This document shows positions 8,912 to 18,030 of a stretch of DNA of 30,022 nt, in pieces; position 1 is the first letter of the stretch; each line of letters opens with the position of its first letter. Made by a program: the position numbers and the translations under genes. The DNA comes from Chara braunii (lineage: Eukaryota > Streptophyta > Charophyceae > Charales > Characeae): contig BFEA01000392.1 in NCBI GenBank assembly GCA_003427395.1, forward strand, positions 1,135,133 to 1,165,154. Direction: 5' to 3'. The notes below the pieces were generated by a model, which was given only the letters and a program-made list of their open reading frames with translations, made no database searches and was not told where the DNA came from.

Positions 8912-9370
8912 AAGATGATATGTTCATCAATGCCATGGTGCAGAAGATGCATGAGTTACTTCCACATGAAAGATGAATGTACGAGAAGTGTTGGAGGCAA
9001 CCCTAGAGAACAGGGAGGAGGTGCAGGCTTTAAACAGGCGTATGTCAACATCGGGGAATTAACTTTTATGTCCAAAAGACAAATTGGACCGGAGGGTTAG
9101 ACAACTATAAGTGATTCCACAACGCTCAACGGATCAAGGAAGTGGAGTGAGAAAACTATATCAGAGTGGCTTAGCTCCAAGATTCTTTGGATTGACGAGG
9201 CGTCACTCAAGCGTTGGAAGGCAGAAAATGAAAGCAGAACAAGCTCAAGCATTTTCGAATCAGCATGATATGTTTTTGCGCTTTTTTTTATTATTAGTGT
9301 CCGACTGGTTTTGCTGCAGGAGATAGACTTGGGGCTGAATTTTACCCTCATCAACAAACTGTTCACCCCT
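8912..9370 (+). pseudogene. Coding-like fragments, possibly decayed transposon ORF
   Basis: Just right of the MITE, one frame reads DDMFINAMVQKMHELLPHE before a stop. Another frame at about 9122-9270 reads SRKWSEKTISEWLSSKILWI and DEASLKRWKAENES before a stop. Both have ordinary protein composition but in different frames, separated by stops. This fits a frameshifted, decayed coding sequence. Family not recognised. Confidence 0.25.
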
Positions 9371-9493
9371 GGTCAGGCTTCGTGTCGAATCAACATTCCA
9401 ACATCGGGAAAGGTATTTCAATGTCTGATAATTAAGGGTTTAGGCCACAATCTGCCTTTCAAACTCAACATAACATTTTTCACGACCTAAGGT

Positions 9494-9808
9494 TTATTTC
9501 CAGTGGCTTATGCTGATTGGGGGGCAAGGCCCCTTCGATCTGAAGTTGGTACTCAGGGCTACAACGAACATACGAAAGAATTTAAGTGGTTGATCATCGC
9601 GTAAGGTCACGAGGGCATAGACGAAGATGGAGCTTAGAAAAGGTATCAGTAGGCAGGCAGCAAAAGGATCATAAGCTTCGATAGCTAGATCGTAAGATTC
9701 CAAGGCGTAGTCAAATATGCCATTAGTTATCCCAAGTCCGGAGCAAAATTGATTCATGTTTGAATGACTGTCACCATTGGTAGATTGCATGCTCAAACAT
9801 TGGAACAA
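9494..9808 (-). CDS. Possible coding fragment with one membrane-like segment
   Basis: A minus-strand frame of about 104 codons without a clear ATG at its start (first codon TTG; internal ATGs). The peptide includes a hydrophobic stretch, FAACLLIPFLSSIFVYALV, preceded by LESYDLAIEAYDP. Composition is protein-like but I recognise no family. It could be an exon or a relic; no splice signals were verified. Confidence 0.2.
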   Translation of the reverse strand: MFQCLSMQSTNGDSHSNMNQFCSGLGITNGIFDYALESYDLAIEAYDPFAACLLIPFLSSIFVYALVTLRDDQPLKFFRMFVVALSTNFRSKGPCPPISISHWK

Positions 9809-9809
9809 A

Positions 9810-10321
9810 ACTTGTTACTTTTTGTTTGTGTTCTAGTCAATCGTTCCTTACAAGTTATGGTTTGACTTTTCCAAAAAGAAATTGTTGTTTTTTCATTCAT
9901 AAGAAATGCAAGAGTCAACACTTTCGAATAATATTATAACATTAGCAAGATAGAGATTCAACAAATCAGTTTTCATTAGGCTCGTCCTTTAGCTATCTCC
10001 ACATAAATTTTATGTAAAATTATATAATTTGGAAATGAATTTTGTAGTCTTAGTCCTTAATGGTTTGATCTCTCTAATTAATATTTTAACTAAGAGAAAC
10101 AACCCAAAATTGGAACAAATTATGTTATACCATGACATTCTGACTCAATTTTTATCTAGGCTCAACGATAAACGATCATCGAACAAAATGTTAGATTATA
10201 TCTTCATGAAAAACATATGCTTTTGCAAAAGTGGTCATATGCCCCCTCGTCCTGCAGTACGATGACAGATCTTCATTAGCAGCTGATGCCAACCGGATCG
10301 TACCGATAATGAATTTTGATA
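9810..10321. other. AT-rich stretch without a supported gene
   Basis: Lower GC than the flanks, with T and A runs. A 78-codon frame at 10029-10265 (+) is open but unrecognised. The stretch leads directly into the LINE endonuclease start at 10322 and may be its decayed 5' region. Confidence 0.35.
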
Positions 10322-10399
10322 ATGGATAGCATTAAAATTGTGGCATGGAACGTTCGGGGTTTAGTAATACCACTAAAAAAACAAGGGGTAAAAAACTAA
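10322..10399 (+). mobile_element. Truncated non-LTR (LINE) ORF2 endonuclease start
   Basis: ATG at 10322 opens 25 codons beginning MDSIKIVAWNVRGL, then a stop. The pattern I-x-x-W-N-V-R-G-L is the hallmark N-terminus of the apurinic-like endonuclease of plant LINE ORF2 proteins, where the Asn contributes to the active site. The rest of the domain (LQET motif and beyond) is absent downstream, so this is a 5' scrap of a dead element. Assignment rests on the short motif. Confidence 0.6.
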
Positions 10400-10766
10400 A
10401 ATTGTGGCCAAATCCTCTCTTCAGGTCATAGAGAAGAGTGTTGCTTTCCTGATGCTTTGCTTGCTTTCTATCTCTGTTATTTTTGTATCCCTATGTCACA
10501 CATACTCTCGATTCCCTTCGCACTTGTCATGCCATCCTATGTGTACTCACGATCGCATTCTTTGTCATCATACTCGTGCTTGCTCTTTTCCCTTTCACAC
10601 TCAGTCTCGCTTGCCTTGCTATCGCCTCCCTGACTTGCATCTACATTCACGCTCCAACTCAGTTTTTGTACGCATTTATCACTGTGTTATTCCCACGAGC
10701 GAGGCGAATACGTGAATTTAGACTCGAAGCAACTAGAGTACAATCTCATAAGTTGCTACCTTTGTG
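10400..10766. other. No supported gene
   Basis: Two overlapping frames are open (10404-10715 and 10483-10767) but give Cys/His/Ser/Leu-rich peptides with no recognisable domain. They are likely chance products of pyrimidine-rich DNA. Confidence 0.3.
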
Positions 10767-11022
10767 AGGAGGGCCTTGCATCGAAAACAAGGTTTGATTT
10801 ATCTCATGGTATTTTAACGAAATAAAATGAAAAACATAGAATAGTAATATACCGTATAGTTGACGAATGCGAATGTATTGATGGTTCATGTGCTAGGAGG
10901 GCCTTGCATCGAAAACAAGGTTTGATTTATCTCATGGTATTTTAGCGAAATAAAAGAAAATAAATAAAATAGTAATATATCTTACAGTTCACGAATGCGA
11001 ACGTACTAATGGTTCATGTGCT
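10767..11022 (+). repeat. 128-bp tandem duplication (two copies)
   Basis: Units 10767-10894 and 10895-11022 both start AGGAGGGCCTTGCATCGAAA and end ATGGTTCATGTGCT. They differ at scattered sites and compensating small indels, so the duplication is not brand new. Confidence 0.9.
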
Positions 11023-11100
11023 ATGGCATGACTTCGTATATATCCGAATTCTGCCATTGAACTTTCTTTCGTACTTTTATTAATGGTAAACTAGGCAGAA

Positions 11101-11261
11101 GTCACAAATATGAGTTATAATTGCACTATGGGCCAAGATACAGTTTCGACTTGTTGTTCGAATAATGTATACAACCCAACTTTATGGTCAGGTAAGGTGC
11201 CCCAAGTGCAATTGGAAACTGTATCTTGCCCCATACTGCAATTATAACTCGTTTTTGTGAC
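11101..11261. mobile_element. 161-bp inverted-repeat element (~49-bp arms), MITE-like
   Basis: The left arm 11101-11150 (GTCACAAATATGAGTTATAA...) is inverted at 11213-11261 with few mismatches; the core AAGATACAGTTTC is exact. The 62-bp interior is non-coding. No clear target duplication was found. Confidence 0.7.
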
Positions 11262-11799
11262 TCTATTGAAATTACCCCTTTGTTAATATATTTATTCATT
11301 TATATTTTGCTTCACCTATTTAAAAAATAATTATTTGCAGTATGACATCGAGCATGTCACCCGGTACCTTTCCATGTTATAGCGAAAAATTAATCGTTAC
11401 TTCACACGCTCGATTGGTTGGGGAGCGTTTCTCGTACTAGTTGCTCCCATAGTTTTCGGTGGCAATGTCTTCTTTCCTCCTGACAATGAATCTTACGTAC
11501 GGTCTAAGAACTAATCAGGCCGATAGTTTGAAAAATTTTTCGTGGAATATGAAAGCAATAAAATACAAAATAACAGTTTTTAGCCCCCAAAAAACAATAA
11601 AAATGTGTAACTACTCTAATATGCTCTGTGCAGCGAATTGTCGGACTCCTATTAGGAGCGAAGCCCAAATTTAGTACTACCAACCGATCCTTTTTCCAAT
11701 GGTTACGGGTTCAAACCCTGACAGGTAAGGGCAAGGCGAAATAATAACCCCCATAGTAAGTTTCTTACAAAAAAAAAACTACCCAGAGGTAGGATGAAC
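11262..11799. other. No gene; tRNA T-arm-like motif
   Basis: AT-rich DNA. ACGGGTTCAAACCCTGACAGG near 11705-11725 resembles an RNA polymerase III B box / tRNA T-arm but has no matching D-arm upstream. Confidence 0.35.
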
Positions 11800-11868
11800 T
11801 TGATCCTTATACCTTCCGCGTTTCAGTCCGCCCCTAAACCTACTGAGCTAGCTCCTACTTCGAATAAA
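11800..11868 (-). other. tRNA-like remnant (possible SINE head)
   Basis: On the minus strand, TAGGAGC is followed by TAGCTCAGTAGGTTTAGGGGC. This is a good tRNA D-arm: GCTC pairs with GGGC across an AGTAGG-containing loop. An anticodon-loop-like CTGAAAC follows, but the anticodon stem does not pair well and the T-loop is not canonical. Not a functional tRNA; a pseudo-tRNA or SINE head. Confidence 0.35.
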
Positions 11869-11914
11869 AGTAAAGTAACTCAATTATAAGTAGAGGATCG
11901 GGGATAAGTTAGGC

Positions 11915-11922
11915 TATAAATA
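11915..11922 (+). promoter_or_regulatory. Possible TATA box (TATAAATA)
   Basis: TATAAATA sits inside a short palindrome (TTAGGCT...AGCCTAA, 11909-11931), about 90 bp before the open frame at 12001-12258. Chance occurrence is quite possible in AT-rich DNA. Confidence 0.2.
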
Positions 11923-12000
11923 TGAGCCTAAGTCCCATTTATAGGTAAAATTAAGCAAAGTTTGTCCGCCACATCCCTGCTGGAGTAGGTATTAAAGTTT

Positions 12001-12258
12001 TTGGTTGCCCTGGTTGCATGGTCGAGGTTAACTCCCATTCAAGTCATGTGGCGGAACGAATCACTGATGATGTATATTGACCAACTTGTCGTCCATGAAC
12101 TTGAGCCGACTAACTTATCAAGTTATACAACTGGAGTTCTTACAAACCCGGAATATTGTCGTTGCTTTGGTCCACGTGACTCCTTTTATTCGACTAACCT
12201 TTTAACCACCATGGTCAGAGGCTTCGAGGTCGTGGTGACAACACATGCAACTATTTGA
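12001..12258 (+). CDS. Possible coding fragment, unknown product
   Basis: An 85-codon frame ending TGA at 12256-12258 with reasonable composition (VMWRNESLMMYIDQLVVHEL, then EPTNLSSYTTGVLTNPEYC). The frame lacks an upstream ATG (first ATG at 12019), so it may be an exon. No domain was recognised. Confidence 0.2.
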   Translation: MVALVAWSRLTPIQVMWRNESLMMYIDQLVVHELEPTNLSSYTTGVLTNPEYCRCFGPRDSFYSTNLLTTMVRGFEVVVTTHATI

Positions 12259-12823
12259 CAAAATTCGTTTATCCATATGTCCTCGCCCTTAATGATCGAG
12301 GATTCCATCCTAAATGACACTCGATTCACTTTCATTTCCAACCAGTTTTGTCAGAATAGTCGTTGTCAATGCTGTGTCAACTGCAAAAATATGGGCAAAT
12401 ACCCTTATAAGGGGATTTGCTCCGACACCGGGTCCAGCGTCCCATGAACATCAACGTCCAATGAACATCGTGAATAAAACATCAGCTGGAACCCCACATA
12501 CACACTTTTGGAGGTTTGTATAAGGAACATGACAAAACATAAACACAACATAATCAATACCTTAGGGTCCACTCACACTGAGTTTTTTTTTCGCAAAATT
12601 GCAAAATTTACTATGCTTTTAGAGTCACACTTTGTCCGCCCGCCCATCAAACTCGCAATTGGTGTGGCAAATGTCAGCGGCCTGAAGGGCCACGGGGTTG
12701 AGCAATTTGCCACCACCGTGGTAATTTCTTTTTCTCCCGAATCTATGAGCTCACAAAAGAGAATTTCAAGCATTCCTCACGTGCAACTCTGCAACACAGC
12801 AAAATGGCAAACCGGACTGTAGC
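12259..12823. other. No supported gene; short inverted repeats
   Basis: GCAAATACCCTTATAAGGGG followed by ATTTGC (12395-12420) is an imperfect palindrome. GGTGTGGCAAAT and ATTTGCCACCACC (12661-12718) form another short inverted pair. Open frames here are short and unrecognised. Confidence 0.3.
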
Positions 12824-12835
12824 AAAAGCGGCAAA
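12824..12835 (+). repeat. SINE target-site duplication, left (AAAAGCGGCAAA)
   Basis: A perfect 12-bp direct repeat of 13125-13136, immediately flanking the element. Confidence 0.85.
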
Positions 12836-13124
12836 TTCATCCAGTGGCCTAACTCAATTGGTAAGGCTCGCAAGTGGCATTCAAGAGGTCGTGGGTTCAA
12901 TCCCCATTGGCCTCATGTACCTTCCCGGGCATGCTTGGTGCCCGCCACCTAGAGATAAACCACTGGAACCCCCGATTGGCATTGAGCGGAGTCTGCATGT
13001 TCTCTCGTGAACATGGTTCCGGCTGGTACGGGGTTCCCCGTATGCCTACAATCAGGAGTAGTGGTAGGTAGGTAATGTGAGGTGAAATTGAGAGAAGAAT
13101 ATAGCGTTAGAAAAAGAAAAAAAG
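12836..13124 (+). mobile_element. tRNA-derived SINE, 289 bp, apparently full length
   Basis: The head has an A-box-like TGGCCTAACTCAATTGG (12845-12861) and a good B box GGTTCAATCCC (12894-12904) at the spacing of a tRNA-type polymerase III promoter. A ~190-bp body without a coding frame follows. The 3' end is an A-rich tail (about 13110-13124). Perfect 12-bp target duplications flank it, as expected for LINE-mediated retroposition. The head is too diverged to fold as a working tRNA. I do not recognise the body as a named SINE family. Confidence 0.85.
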
Positions 13125-13136
13125 AAAAGCGGCAAA
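13125..13136 (+). repeat. SINE target-site duplication, right (AAAAGCGGCAAA)
   Basis: Right partner of 12824-12835, directly after the A-rich tail. Confidence 0.85.
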
Positions 13137-13274
13137 CGCTGTTTTGCTTGGCGTGTGTGAGTATGCCCTTACACTTCACCAACCACATCAGCAAACAAAC
13201 TACCGGCTGCGCACAGGTGCCCTCACGGTAGTCAATAGATTTAGTAAGGGTTAGGCAGGTGGAGTAGATGTAGG

Positions 13275-13340
13275 CAGCAGGAGCAGCCTCTGAGCTGCCT
13301 GGGGCTCTTGCTACCGGTGGATCAGAGGCTGCTCCTGCTG
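13275..13340. repeat. Perfect 19-bp inverted repeat with 28-nt loop
   Basis: CAGCAGGAGCAGCCTCTGA (13275-13293) is exactly complemented at 13322-13340. It lies about 600 bp upstream of the RPS18 start. It could be a stem-loop in RNA or the ends of a tiny element; no function is evident. Confidence 0.8.
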
Positions 13341-13559
13341 GACTGTAAGGATGCTTTCAGTTCGACTTCCAGGCGTAATGTTGGGGTCCCTGGCGTCCAT
13401 CCGATTTTATGGAAAGGGGGGCACCGGTGGCTCTCCTTCCGAAAACCGGCCAGGCTACGGTTTTAGGAAAGGGAGGAAGAGCTGATATGGGACGACGGGC
13501 CCGCCGGTTACCAGCACGTGCCGCTCCCCGGGAATAGATCGGAGCAAGGAAGGGAACCA

Positions 13560-13578
13560 CCCCCCCCCCCCCCCCCCC
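13560..13578. repeat. 19-nt C homopolymer
   Basis: A run of 19 C (G on the minus strand), prone to sequencing and assembly error and able to form G-quadruplex structures. It lies about 360 bp upstream of the RPS18 start codon. Confidence 0.9.
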
Positions 13579-13800
13579 GCGCCCTGGAAGGAAAAGAAAA
13601 GATTCGTGCAGCCGAGTTTGGGGACCCTCGCGCAGGCACAGCCTCACCGACCGGCCGAGCCCCGGGAGGAACTGGCGCAGAACAGAAAGAAAATCGCGAA
13701 CGAATACAACCGCTATTTGGGCCGGATTCATTTCGCGCAAGTGGCTTGAAGCTCAATTTTCCCGTCCTGCATCGCATGGGGCTTGACTCTCAATTCACAG

Positions 13801-13938
13801 GCCGTGTAAAATTGGAACTGGACACTTTACTGGTTCTTTTCTCGCGACGGCGTCCGCTAAGCAGTCGGGCGCGGCCATCGCCATTCCTGTTGCAATCGCC
13901 ATCGCTGCTGTTAGCACCGCCAAAGCCAGGTGTCAGCC
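13801..13938 (+). promoter_or_regulatory. Probable RPS18 promoter/5' UTR
   Basis: No TATA box lies at a usual distance. A pyrimidine-rich patch (GGTTCTTTTCTCGCG, about 13832-13846) precedes a GC-rich leader with repeated GCCATCGCC-like motifs. TATA-less, pyrimidine-initiator promoters are common for ribosomal protein genes. The exact transcription start, and whether a leader intron exists, cannot be read from sequence alone. Confidence 0.4.
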
Positions 13939-14397
13939 ATGTCGCTGATCGCGAACGAAGATTTTCAGCACATTCTTCGTGTGCTGAATACTAACGTCGA
14001 TGGCAGGCAGAAGATCATGTACGCCTTGACGTCGATCAAGGGTGTGGGGCGGCGGTTTGCCAATCTTGTGTGCAAGAAGGCCGACGTGGACATGAGTAAG
14101 AGAGCGGGCGAATTGACTGCTGCGGAGCTGGAGAATCTTATGGTGATCGTGGCCAACCCAAGGCAGTTCAAGATCCCGGACTGGTTTCTGAATCGCAAGA
14201 AGGATTACAAGGATGGGAGGTACTCGCAGGTAGTGGCCAATGCTTTGGACATGAAGCTGCGTGATGACTTGGAACGACTCAAGAAGATCAGGAACCATCG
14301 CGGTCTTCGTCACTACTGGGGTCTCCGCGTTCGCGGACAGCATACGAAGACGACCGGTCGCCGCGGAAGGACTGTCGGTGTGTCCAAGAAGCGTTAA
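13939..14397 (+). CDS. RPS18: 40S ribosomal protein S18 (uS13), cytosolic
   Basis: Encodes a 152-residue protein, the usual length of plant RPS18, uninterrupted from ATG 13939 to TAA. It is a component of the small-subunit head, where uS13 contacts 18S rRNA, P-site tRNA and the B1 bridges to the large subunit. Visible features: N-terminal [20 protein letters not shown], the helix-hairpin-helix region around [11 protein letters not shown] (32-42), and the family signature [14 protein letters not shown] (121-134). The basic tail [14 protein letters not shown] reaches the ribosomal decoding area. An in-frame GTG three codons upstream is ignored because the protein family starts MSL. The ATG context is GCCATGT. 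No frameshift or missing residue is seen, so it looks functional. The lack of coding introns could be natural or mark a retrocopy. Confidence 0.97.
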   Translation: MSLIANEDFQHILRVLNTNVDGRQKIMYALTSIKGVGRRFANLVCKKADVDMSKRAGELTAAELENLMVIVANPRQFKIPDWFLNRKKDYKDGRYSQVVANALDMKLRDDLERLKKIRNHRGLRHYWGLRVRGQHTKTTGRRGRTVGVSKKR

Positions 14398-14880
14398 AGC
14401 GATTGCCGAGGCAGAGGTCCATGGGTCGTTCTCCTGCTTGCCCAGCGGAACTATGGTGGTGGAGATGATCGCAATGAGTGAATGGATGGAAGACGTACGA
14501 TCGGTGATGTACGATGAGCTTATGGGTTGAGGAAGCGTTCATGAAGAGGCTGTTAATGAGAGTTGGAGCTGCGATGGCGAGGACCGTACTGAGTTTTTGC
14601 TACTGTGATACTGTATTAGGGTGTTAACCAGATTTGATCGACGTCTAATCATTGTATGGTGGCGGAACCCTAGTCGGTGTTGGAAACCCTAATCATTTGG
14701 CGAAACCCTAATTAGTGGTGGATATTCTGGTCTGGATTGTGCGTAATCTTGTGATATCTTCGTTGAGTGGTAATTTTTGAACAGTATATTTTTCATTTTT
14801 TATGAAATTGCTTCGGACAATCTGGTACTTCTCCCCCGAAGGAGAGGGTTGTATACCACGGCCTATTCTTCCGGGTTACT
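14398..14880 (+). promoter_or_regulatory. RPS18 3' region with telobox-like motifs
   Basis: Contains AAACCCTAA at 14684-14692 and 14703-14711 and AACCCTAG at 14666-14673. Teloboxes (AAACCCTAA) are known promoter elements of plant ribosomal protein and translation genes, yet here they lie about 290 bp downstream of the stop codon. They may serve another transcription unit or be short telomere-like insertions. No poly(A) tail or second gene is visible. Confidence 0.5.
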
Positions 14881-14889
14881 TCAAATCTC

Positions 14890-14996
14890 GCTCTCTCTCT
14901 CTCTCTCTCCCCCCCTTTCTCTTTGGTGCTGCGCGTGTCTGCGTGTATGTTCGTGTGTGGGTGTGTGCTCGTGTTGTGTGGAGTATGTGGAAGTGG

Positions 14997-15027
<31 letters not shown>

Positions 15028-15062
15028 GAAGTGGATGTGTGTGTGTGTGTGGAAGTGTTGGA
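14890..15062. repeat. (CT)n then (GT)n microsatellites
   Basis: CT run at about 14890-14910 and GT runs at about 14999-15027 and 15035-15050, within GGAAGTGGAT-containing units. Confidence 0.75.
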
Positions 15063-17038
15063 ATGTGTGGAAATTTTGTTGCCGTGCGTGTAAAAGTGAT
15101 AGTTCATTCCGGAAACCTCGTACCCCTCTTTCCTCTCTTTTCCCTCTCCGTCTTCGCCCCCTTTTCTCTTGCTCTTCTTTTGCTCTTTTCCCCTGCCTTC
15201 ACCCCTGTCCTCCTTTCCCCTCCCGCCTCCACCTTGTCCATGTTTCCCGTCAAACGACCCCGTTCCCCTCCCTCCGCATGGACGGTACTTGGCGAGCCTC
15301 CTCCTCCCCTGCGCAATTACGTGATGACAAATCGTGAAACCCTCGACACTCCCCTTTCCTTCCCCGACCCGGGCTCGACTCTCACCTTCTTCCTTCCCCC
15401 ATCCTCCCCCTCTAGCCCCCGCCTTTGTATCGCGGCAGGACGTGATCCGTTGAACGGGCATGAAGAATGCGGGTTTCTCCTGGGAGTGGGCCTAGCGGAG
15501 ACCCGTCAGGCGCTGGTGACGAATGACTTCTAGGGGCGCATGATGGTCTCACATGGCCAGATTGAGATCGGACGTGACATTTGAGCACAGGATCGAGGAC
15601 GGCGTGTACACACACGGAAACGAAATGAATTTCTCAGTGAGAGTCTGCCTTTCGATGTAGAGGAGGAAGAGGGAAAGAGGAAGAGGAGGGAAGGAGTTGG
15701 AAGAGGAGGGAAGGAGTTGGAAGAGGAGCGGAGGAGTAGGAAGAGGAGGGGTAGATGAGGGGGATATTCATGCCTTTTGGAGTGCAAGGGCTTGTTGTTG
15801 TGTGTCTTGCGAGGTCATTTGCCGTTTGGTGTACATACAGGAGGAAGAGGAGGGGGAGGACGAAAAGGAGGGGAGGAGGAGGATGACATGCATGCCTTGT
15901 GGAGTACCATTCCAGGTAGTAACTACGTGCCCAAGAGCGTGCCAGTCCTTGCCTGTGGGATTAAGTTATTGAATAGAAGGATAGGATACCGCTCTCCTTT
16001 GAGATTGAGAACGAGGAGGAAGAGCTTGGTGCGGTCTGGCGTGGTGGTGGAGGTGCACTGTGGGATGCCCAGCTTCGTTTGAAGGCAAAGAAAGGTGTAC
16101 GGTAGGCGTTGGCGGGTGATGCGTCTTTCCGATGTTTGTCCTTTCGTCGGCGTGCCGCTACCTATTGTCGTCCTAGTACAACCAAGCAATCAATCAATCT
16201 GTGTCCACATGCTTGCGCGGCGCACACACACGCGCATGCGCCTCTGCGAGGACATACCAACACATACAGCGAGAGGGGAAGAGGGAGGTGGAGTAGATGT
16301 TTTTGTAAATAGAAGGGAGCGGATTGGAGGTGAGTTGACATGGTCGTTCAAACGAAAAGAAGAGGAAGAGGAGCGGAGAACAGAAAGATCAAGCGTCTCA
16401 CATTTGTCGCCTCTCTCTCTCTCTCTTACTCTACCTACCTCGTCAGTAAGACATTCGTCGTGTTTCGGTTGCACGTCCCACTGCGATCAGTTTACTGCAG
16501 AACATAATGATAAGCTGAAGCCAATTCCTCGCCCTGTGTCTAATCGACGGGAACGACCTTCTTCTATTCTCCTTGTATATGTCGCGGTGGGAATGGGACC
16601 CTTCCACTCTCCCGCATCTTTCTCTCTCTCTCTCTCTCTTTCTTCTCTACGCAGTATGGGCGCTTTCTTTTCCTGACTGCAGATATGTGAGCTAGATCGA
16701 GTGATCAGTATGGGCGCTTTCGTTTCCTGCGTGTGACAGCGCTGGGGTTGAAAGGTGAACGCGGTGGGTTGTTCGCGACCCCCGATGCTGCCGTTGAATG
16801 TAAATAATGGTGTGGCATTCCATAGGCAGGAGAGGGAGAGAGAGGGGGTGGGGGAGGGAGAGGGAGCGAGAGATGGAGAGGAATATGCGTATTGAGGTGT
16901 GGCAGTTTGGATACGCTGAGGTCTTTTCCTCATGAGGCCTAGGTGTCTGTATCCGGATCCAAGCAGTGTCTCGACAATAGCCATCGTCATCATCATCGAT
17001 TGATTTGCGCGTGTTGAGTTCTACTACTGCTACTGCTA

Positions 17039-17039
<1 letters not shown>

Positions 17040-17069
<30 letters not shown>

Positions 17070-17072
17070 GAT
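17040..17072. repeat. (ATC)n trinucleotide repeat
   Basis: About ten ATC units followed by GATTGATTG, with a shorter (ATC)n at 16986-16998 also followed by GATTGATT. Confidence 0.8.
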
Positions 17073-17364
17073 TGATTGTGTCACACATAATCACATAATG
17101 ACCACATGTGACGCATCCTTTCGTTCCACGACAGCGGTAGCTGTGCAGAGTGTCACACGTATCACGTCTCGCGCGTCATCACCACGTCATGCATCATTTC
17201 CACTTGTCACGCTTCATTGCCACTTGTCACCCCTGATTTTTTTATACCTAATGTCACGAGTCACGCTTGTGTCGGTGTGAACGCTAGCGAGCCACCTGGG
17301 GGCATCTGGGAGCGTGACTTGCGGGTATGCCTTGCATTTGAAGGCCGGATAAAATACTTGTGAA

Positions 17365-17530
17365 GGCCTCGTATGCATGCCACGTGTGCATGTCACGTGT
17401 GCATGCCACGTTGATGCCGGATTCCTTGCTAGTCATGCCACGTGTGAATGTCCACACGGATAGTCATGCCTCCTGTCCGCCAGAACAAGTATGAATGCCA
17501 CGTAGGAATGTCGGGACGTGACGTGAGAGT
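17365..17530 (+). repeat. Degenerate GCATGCCACGTGT repeats
   Basis: Units of about 15-20 bp around ATG(C/T)CACGT(G/A) recur about six times (for example 17374, 17389, 17404, 17437), giving clustered CACGTG palindromes. These resemble plant G-boxes, but here they are most simply a minisatellite. Confidence 0.55.
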
Positions 17531-18030
17531 ACAACGTGAGCTGTCGTGCCACCTGTCACTATTCCATTAGTCGGTAGGAGCGAGGGATTTATCTGTATGA
17601 CAAGACGAATGATGCGATGGCGGCGTTTGCCATCTGCTCCCCGCAACAGCAGTTCTCCAGCCATCGTTCTCTCTCTCGCGCACCCTCTCTCTCCCTCTCT
17701 CTCTCTCTCTCCCTCGCCCGTATCGTTCTTGCATGATGGATTGGGACGCGCAGCATACAACAGGCTGTAACTGCGATCCAGCTTTTGTGGGCATGTGCTC
17801 CATCGTGCGGTCACATTTCCAGCAAGCAAGCTGAAATGCGAATGATATAGTTCGTTGGCAGTTCTTTCCTAGCATGCCAGAAATGATATAGGTCGCGCAG
17901 CTTCATTCTCTTGGCACGTCCGTCACCACAAGTTCAGCGTCGTTCTTGGCGTATGCATATGATTGAAAGGGAGGGAGGGATGAAAGAAGAGATTAGGACT
18001 CGGACTTCAGCACTCGGTCCGTACGAGAAA

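Larger units (their letters stand above)
16490..17666 (+). mobile_element. 1177-bp segment present only in copy B (insertion or copy-A deletion)
   Basis: Copy A reads GCGATCA directly into TTCTCTCTCTCG (1802-1820). Copy B has GCGATCA at 16483-16489, then 1177 bp, ending in GCCATCG (17660-17666) before TTCTCTCTCTCG. GCGATCA and GCCATCG match at 5 of 7 bases and could be a decayed target duplication. The insert has a repeated AGTATGGGCGCTTTC (16652 and 16708), an (ATC)n run and CACGTG-rich repeats, but no terminal inverted repeats or coding sequence. Its class is unknown. Confidence 0.55.

Noticed and set aside
11800-11868. Functional tRNA gene
   Set aside because: The D-arm is good but the anticodon stem does not pair and the T-loop is not canonical.
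13518-13938. In-frame extension or separate ORF upstream of RPS18
   Set aside because: This frame (13518-13994) overlaps RPS18 out of register and reads through the 19-nt C run and GC-rich leader. RPS18 itself begins with the family's MSL at 13939.
13933-14343. Minus-strand frame opposite RPS18
   Set aside because: Shadow of the conserved plus-strand gene.
14802-15533. Long open frames through the CT/GT-rich 5' part of the module (also 129-536 in copy A)
   Set aside because: The peptides mirror microsatellite and polypyrimidine bias (runs of Ser, Leu, Pro, Val, Cys). Several frames are open at once, and indels between the copies are not limited to multiples of three.
17365-17530. Cluster of G-boxes as a regulated promoter
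   Set aside because: The CACGTG motifs occur as part of a degenerate tandem repeat with no gene downstream in either direction.
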